From a candidate division TA06 bacterium DG_78 (GTDB lineage: Bacteria; Hydrothermota; Tepidihabitantia; SM23-42), in the NCBI GenBank assembly GCA_001303225.1, contig LJNI01000065.1:1-16560 (forward strand): 16,560 bases of DNA, in the 5' to 3' direction. The notes under the pieces were generated by a model. The model was given only the letters and a program-made list of their open reading frames with translations, searched no databases and had not been told where the DNA came from. Position numbers and translations under genes: made by a program. Below, piece by piece: positions 12,809 through 16,560 of the stretch (position 1 is its first letter; every line of letters starts with the position of its first letter).

Positions 12809-15277
12809 TTATTCCTTACTGTAATACTTTGAGTAATATTTATGGTAGTAATGGTAGTAATAACTGCCCATGGTTATCGGCACAAAATTCATCACTACGC
12901 CAATGATGTTCGCCTTTGAGCGTAAGAGGATGTCCCGTGAGTTCTCGAGCTCTTTATAACCTGTCCTTCCATACTTCACAACGATGAGAACTCCATCAGC
13001 AAAATTGGCGAGATAGGTAGCATCAGCAAAGAGAAGAATAGGAACACCATCTATAATTACATTATCGTAAACGTTTTTGAGTTCCTCAACTAATTTTTTC
13101 ATCTTTTCAGATTCAAGAAATAAAAATGGATTCGGTGGAATCTTACCAATGGGAAGCAAATCGACTATGGTACTGGGTGTTTTCTCGGTATCAACTTTAG
13201 TATCAGGTTGAAACTTGACAATCGCGTCTTTAGAGAACACTTCGCCACTCAATACATCAAAGAGTCCTTTATCATCTTTCAACTTAGTGTCATCAGTAAG
13301 AGTACCTTTTTTCTTTCTAAAATCTGTATCAATAATAACCGTCTTCTTATCAGACATACTCAACACAAGACCAAAGTTAAGAGCAATGAATGTCTTCCCT
13401 TCATCAGGTCCAGGTGAAGTAACATAGATTGCCCTGTCTTTTTTCTCAGGATGCGAAAAATCAATATTAGTAGATAATTTTCTGAAAGATTCAAATTCAT
13501 TTGAAGTTACATCTGCAATCAAAATTCTCTTTTTTTCCACTGGTTTCTCTTTTGTGGGAGTTTTTTTTGTTTTCTTTTCATCACCAAAAATAGGAATCGA
13601 TGCAAAAATTGGAAGTCTCACTCGTTCCTTTATAATCTCAGGGTCTTTTATATTATGGTCAAAAAGTTCTGCAATAAATACTGAACTACCACCTAATAAA
13701 ACACTTATTATAAAAGCGAGAAAAATTGTCGAAGGTATATTTCTTGAATTGACAGGTGTTGCAGAAACAACAGGAAAATTAATTATCTTTAAATCAGATG
13801 TCACGCCAGCTTCCTGTACCCTTATTTCTTCAAGTTTTTCAGCAAAAAATACATAAAGTTTTTCTGCTGTTTCCCTATCTCTTTCAAGTCGTGCGAGCTC
13901 GATTTCATCTTCGGAAACATTTCCAAGTTTCGCAAGTAGGGACCTAATTTGATTCTCAACACTGGCAATCTCTGTCTTTATCGTCGACATTCTTTTTCTT
14001 ATCTGCTCCTTAATCTGATCCCGCAATCCGTCAAGTTTTGCTATTGTCTCAAGTGCCTTTGGATGTTCTGGCGAGTATTCATTCAATTTTGCTCGTAACT
14101 CTGCTTCAGTATTTAAAAATTGTGTATAGAAATTCTGTAGAATTGGGTCTGAGAGCAAATTTGCTGCCAGATTCAAGGTTGTATCGATACGCGCATTATC
14201 TTTTGATGTAAGATATTCGTTGAGATCCTGTAAAAGCTTCTGTTCAATTTCTAACTGCCCTTTCTTTAATTCTAAATCGGATGTCTGAGTAATCATTGCC
14301 TGGGTCGAAACATCGACATCTGCGATTTTGTTAATTCTTTTAAATTCTCTTACCTTTTCTGCATGTTCATTCAATTTATCCTGATAAAGGAGTAGCTGTG
14401 ATTCTACAAAGTCTCTTGATTGAACATACTGAAGCGATTTCTCTTTTACATCATCCGTCACCACTTTATCAGCAAAAACCCGGGCAATTCTCAATGCATC
14501 ATCTGGATTGCCCCAATAGATTCTGAGTCGTAATATATTGAGGCGATTCATCCAGGCAAATCTTTCCTCGGCTGTGAGTAGTTTTTTTGATGCATCCTCA
14601 CCAGAAGAGGGCACTCCTGAATATCCTGGTTCTTTCTCGATTTCTACAGCTTCGAGTACTTTTATTGATAGGGAATTCCGAAGAGCGAGCGCCATTCTAT
14701 CTTTCGGATAAAAGGTCACTGTGTACGTTTCACCCTGAGGGATCTTACCCATGGCAGATACCTTGAACTGAATAACATTAAGGTCAATAAATTCACCTAA
14801 TTTCCCCTCACATATTTTCTCACCATCGTCTGATAAAACTGAGAATTTTTCACTTGCGAATTTTATTTTGAAAGGTCCGAGAGGCTTTTCAAAATCTTTC
14901 ATAATTTTTGTTTCAATTCTTATGTTTGAATTCCCGTTTCCTACATCAGCGTAAAAGGCGAGGCTGTCAACAACCTCTTCTGCGAGCTTAACACTCAATA
15001 GACTCGAAATCACTCGCTGGTTAATGGCACTCATTTGACTTGCTTCGTAGTTTGAGAAAAATCCCTCAATCTGTTTTTCCCGTGAAATTCCTATATCAAA
15101 TGTTGCGACATAGAGCGGCTTAAAGGGTTTCAAAAATTGGAAGAGAATAACACCAATAAAAAAAGGAAGGGCAACACCAAGGAATACTTCTCTTCTTCGC
15201 AGGACTCGGTATATTATGTCGCGCAAATTGAGAGGCTTTTCTTCGATATGTTGATTATTCTTATTTATTTCATTCAT
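12809..15277 (-). CDS. wzc: Wzc-type polysaccharide co-polymerase with BY-kinase domain
   Basis: An 822-residue inner-membrane protein. A Wzz-like N-terminus has a first membrane helix at about 31-49 (VFLGVALPFFIGVILFQFL) and a large periplasmic part rich in coiled-coil helices (about 290-490). The second helix lies near 514-540, after a TPVNSRNIPS proline-containing segment. The cytoplasmic BY-kinase has Walker A GPDEGKT near 621-628, Walker A' VIIDTDFRKK near 647-656, and Walker B NVIIDGVPILLFAD near 737-750. The tail GSYYYHYYHKYYSKYYSKE has nine tyrosines, the autophosphorylation cluster of such kinases. It sets chain length and couples polymerisation to export, with cycling of Tyr phosphorylation. 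Fusion of both parts in one chain is the Proteobacteria-like arrangement, as opposed to split CapA/CapB. ATG at 15277 follows the barrel gene by 39 nt; its Shine-Dalgarno is weak. No partner phosphatase is visible here. Confidence 0.95.
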   Translation of the reverse strand: MNEINKNNQHIEEKPLNLRDIIYRVLRRREVFLGVALPFFIGVILFQFLKPFKPLYVATFDIGISREKQIEGFFSNYEASQMSAINQRVISSLLSVKLAEEVVDSLAFYADVGNGNSNIRIETKIMKDFEKPLGPFKIKFASEKFSVLSDDGEKICEGKLGEFIDLNVIQFKVSAMGKIPQGETYTVTFYPKDRMALALRNSLSIKVLEAVEIEKEPGYSGVPSSGEDASKKLLTAEERFAWMNRLNILRLRIYWGNPDDALRIARVFADKVVTDDVKEKSLQYVQSRDFVESQLLLYQDKLNEHAEKVREFKRINKIADVDVSTQAMITQTSDLELKKGQLEIEQKLLQDLNEYLTSKDNARIDTTLNLAANLLSDPILQNFYTQFLNTEAELRAKLNEYSPEHPKALETIAKLDGLRDQIKEQIRKRMSTIKTEIASVENQIRSLLAKLGNVSEDEIELARLERDRETAEKLYVFFAEKLEEIRVQEAGVTSDLKIINFPVVSATPVNSRNIPSTIFLAFIISVLLGGSSVFIAELFDHNIKDPEIIKERVRLPIFASIPIFGDEKKTKKTPTKEKPVEKKRILIADVTSNEFESFRKLSTNIDFSHPEKKDRAIYVTSPGPDEGKTFIALNFGLVLSMSDKKTVIIDTDFRKKKGTLTDDTKLKDDKGLFDVLSGEVFSKDAIVKFQPDTKVDTEKTPSTIVDLLPIGKIPPNPFLFLESEKMKKLVEELKNVYDNVIIDGVPILLFADATYLANFADGVLIVVKYGRTGYKELENSRDILLRSKANIIGVVMNFVPITMGSYYYHYYHKYYSKYYSKE

Positions 15278-15316
15278 AAATTGTTAACCCAATCTCTTTC
15301 TATTCAATAAAATCTA

Positions 15317-16560
15317 TTATTCTAATATCAGAAATTCTACACGACGGTTCTGTGCACGACCTTCTTCTGTGAGGTTGGACGTAATAGGATTTTGTTCTCC
15401 ATAACCACGTGCAATAAGCCGTGCTGGTTCGATATTATGATTCTGTATTAAATAATCACGTACCGCATTTGCCCGAGCATGAGAGAGCCGAAGATTATAA
15501 TCATCACTACCAATCGCATCAGTGTGACCCTGAATCTCCACCTTGATATCTGGATTGTTTGTAAGCATACTCGCTCCCTCATCAAGTATTGAATATGATT
15601 CTGGTGTTATCGATGCCTTATCGAAATCAAATTGTACTCCCTCTATGGTTATGTGCATTCCTCGTTTCACCAATTTGATCTCGATCTTGCTTATCTCTCC
15701 AGCAATTACTTCGATCGGACGATAATACGTTTCATATTCATCAGCCTCTGCCTCTATCTGATAAACATCTGGCTCAAGTCCTCGCATCTCAAACATGCCC
15801 AAGTAGTTTGCTGTAGTTGAACGGTCGATTTCAGTGAGTGAAACTCGGGCAGCGACAATAGGTTCATTTGTTTTGATGTCACTCACTTTTCCAGTAATAT
15901 CACCTGTCTTAGGTTCTTCTTTTCCCAGCTCGAATTCACAGTAAGCAGTCTCACCTGGAGAAACCTTAACAGTCCTCACTGACCCCTTGTATCCTTTTGC
16001 CATAGCGTATATCTCATAGGTACCGGACGGAAGATCAATAAATATAAATGTACCCGCCTTTGGGTTGGTCATTAAAGCTGGTAATTTTTCATCGACAAAT
16101 CCGACTTTAGCAGCTAAAGCATTACCATGTGTATCAAACACTGTACCGGCAATGATCCCTGGTTTTTTCTTCTCTGTTTGTGCGTATGAAATTGATGCTG
16201 ATAATCGTGGATCAAATTTACCATCGCCTGGCCAGAACAAAAATTCCCATTTGGTGAGTGCAAGACCAATTTCTATTGGTTTATACCTGAATGTAAAGCC
16301 AGTATTATAATCGCGGCTATCACCTTCAATGATGAATGAAAGATTTTCTACTATTTGCCAATCTAAACCAGCGAGTAACCCGATGCCCCAATCACCACCC
16401 TCTTGATGATAAAAATTAGAATTAAAATATTGTGAATGCGTACCATAGCCGCAATATCTGCCGCGTCCTAAACCAAAGGTGATTTCAACCGATTTACTCA
16501 GAGAATAGGTTGCAACAATATAAGCAGAACCGAATTCGAACGGTTTCTCATAATCATACC
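15317..16560 (-). CDS. Outer-membrane beta-barrel / carboxypeptidase-regulatory / OmpA-domain protein, 5' end cut by window edge
   Basis: The frame is open to the right edge, so the first 414 visible codons are the C-terminal part of a longer protein; a TTG at 16240 is not a true start. The visible N-terminal region has alternating polar/aromatic strands (for example VEITFGLGRGRYCGYGTH, WGIGLLAGLDWQIVENLSFI, NTGFTFRYKPIEIGLALT) typical of an outer-membrane barrel, perhaps YjbH-like. Two Ig-like carboxypeptidase-regulatory repeats follow (GIIAGTVFDTHGNALAAKVG and GDITGKVSDIKTNEPIVAAR). The last 110 residues are an OmpA C-terminal domain: VQFDFDKASITPESYSIL, GHTDAIGSDDYNLRLSHARA, ARGYGEQNPITSNLTEEGRA, NRRVEF, which binds peptidoglycan. 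I infer an envelope-spanning anchor that may support polysaccharide export or surface retention. It lies 39 nt before wzc. Confidence 0.88.
   Translation of the reverse strand, partial: YDYEKPFEFGSAYIVATYSLSKSVEITFGLGRGRYCGYGTHSQYFNSNFYHQEGGDWGIGLLAGLDWQIVENLSFIIEGDSRDYNTGFTFRYKPIEIGLALTKWEFLFWPGDGKFDPRLSASISYAQTEKKKPGIIAGTVFDTHGNALAAKVGFVDEKLPALMTNPKAGTFIFIDLPSGTYEIYAMAKGYKGSVRTVKVSPGETAYCEFELGKEEPKTGDITGKVSDIKTNEPIVAARVSLTEIDRSTTANYLGMFEMRGLEPDVYQIEAEADEYETYYRPIEVIAGEISKIEIKLVKRGMHITIEGVQFDFDKASITPESYSILDEGASMLTNNPDIKVEIQGHTDAIGSDDYNLRLSHARANAVRDYLIQNHNIEPARLIARGYGEQNPITSNLTEEGRAQNRRVEFLILE

Noticed and set aside
15317..16240. Short OmpA-domain protein starting at TTG 16240
   Set aside because: The frame is open from there to the window edge with clear beta-barrel strands, so TTG 16240 is internal and the gene is longer.

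Overview
The window is most of a Wzy-dependent exopolysaccharide or capsule locus. Every gene lies on the minus strand, so transcription runs from high to low coordinates. The DNA is AT-rich. The organism is probably a diderm (Gram-negative-type) bacterium, because the first gene joins an outer-membrane beta-barrel to an OmpA peptidoglycan-binding domain. The mix of gene families (DUF354, bi-domain oxidoreductase, TIGR04076, S23-type four-helix-bundle protein) and the word-like quasi-repeats in spacers resemble what I know from uncultured candidate-phylum genomes. That placement is an inference, and no phylogenetic marker is present.

Layout in transcription order. The right end (16560-12809) holds a truncated beta-barrel/carboxypeptidase-regulatory/OmpA protein, then a full-length Wzc-type co-polymerase with a BY-kinase domain and a tyrosine-rich tail. 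A small TIGR04076-like protein (12773-12483) follows. The core assembly block is a Wzx flippase broken by a deletion plus frameshift (12402-11177), a GT4 glycosyltransferase, a class I methyltransferase, the Wzy polymerase and a second GT4 enzyme, all overlapping by 1-11 nt. A compact four-helix-bundle (S23/IVS-type) gene with an in-frame TAG sits at 6618-6247, enclosed by imperfect inverted repeats and a possible TAAT duplication (6211-6657). The operon then resumes with a third GT4 enzyme, a fused MDR-dehydrogenase/Gfo-Idh-MocA oxidoreductase, an alpha/alpha-toroid protein, a DUF354 GT-B protein, and the start of a left-handed beta-helix acyltransferase that runs off the left edge.

How they fit together (inference): the glycosyltransferases, methyltransferase, oxidoreductase, toroid protein and acyltransferase would build and decorate a lipid-linked repeat unit. 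Wzx would flip it, Wzy polymerise it, Wzc control chain length and export, and the OmpA/barrel protein could be an envelope partner. No Wza-type exporter and no initiating phosphoglycosyltransferase is seen here, so they may lie outside the window. No promoter, rRNA, tRNA or CRISPR array was recognised, and the transcription start is probably upstream of 16560.

The most unusual part is the 447-bp S23-carrying unit at 6211-6657. Next are the damaged flippase and the quasi-repeats in spacers, one of which lies inside a glycosyltransferase reading frame.
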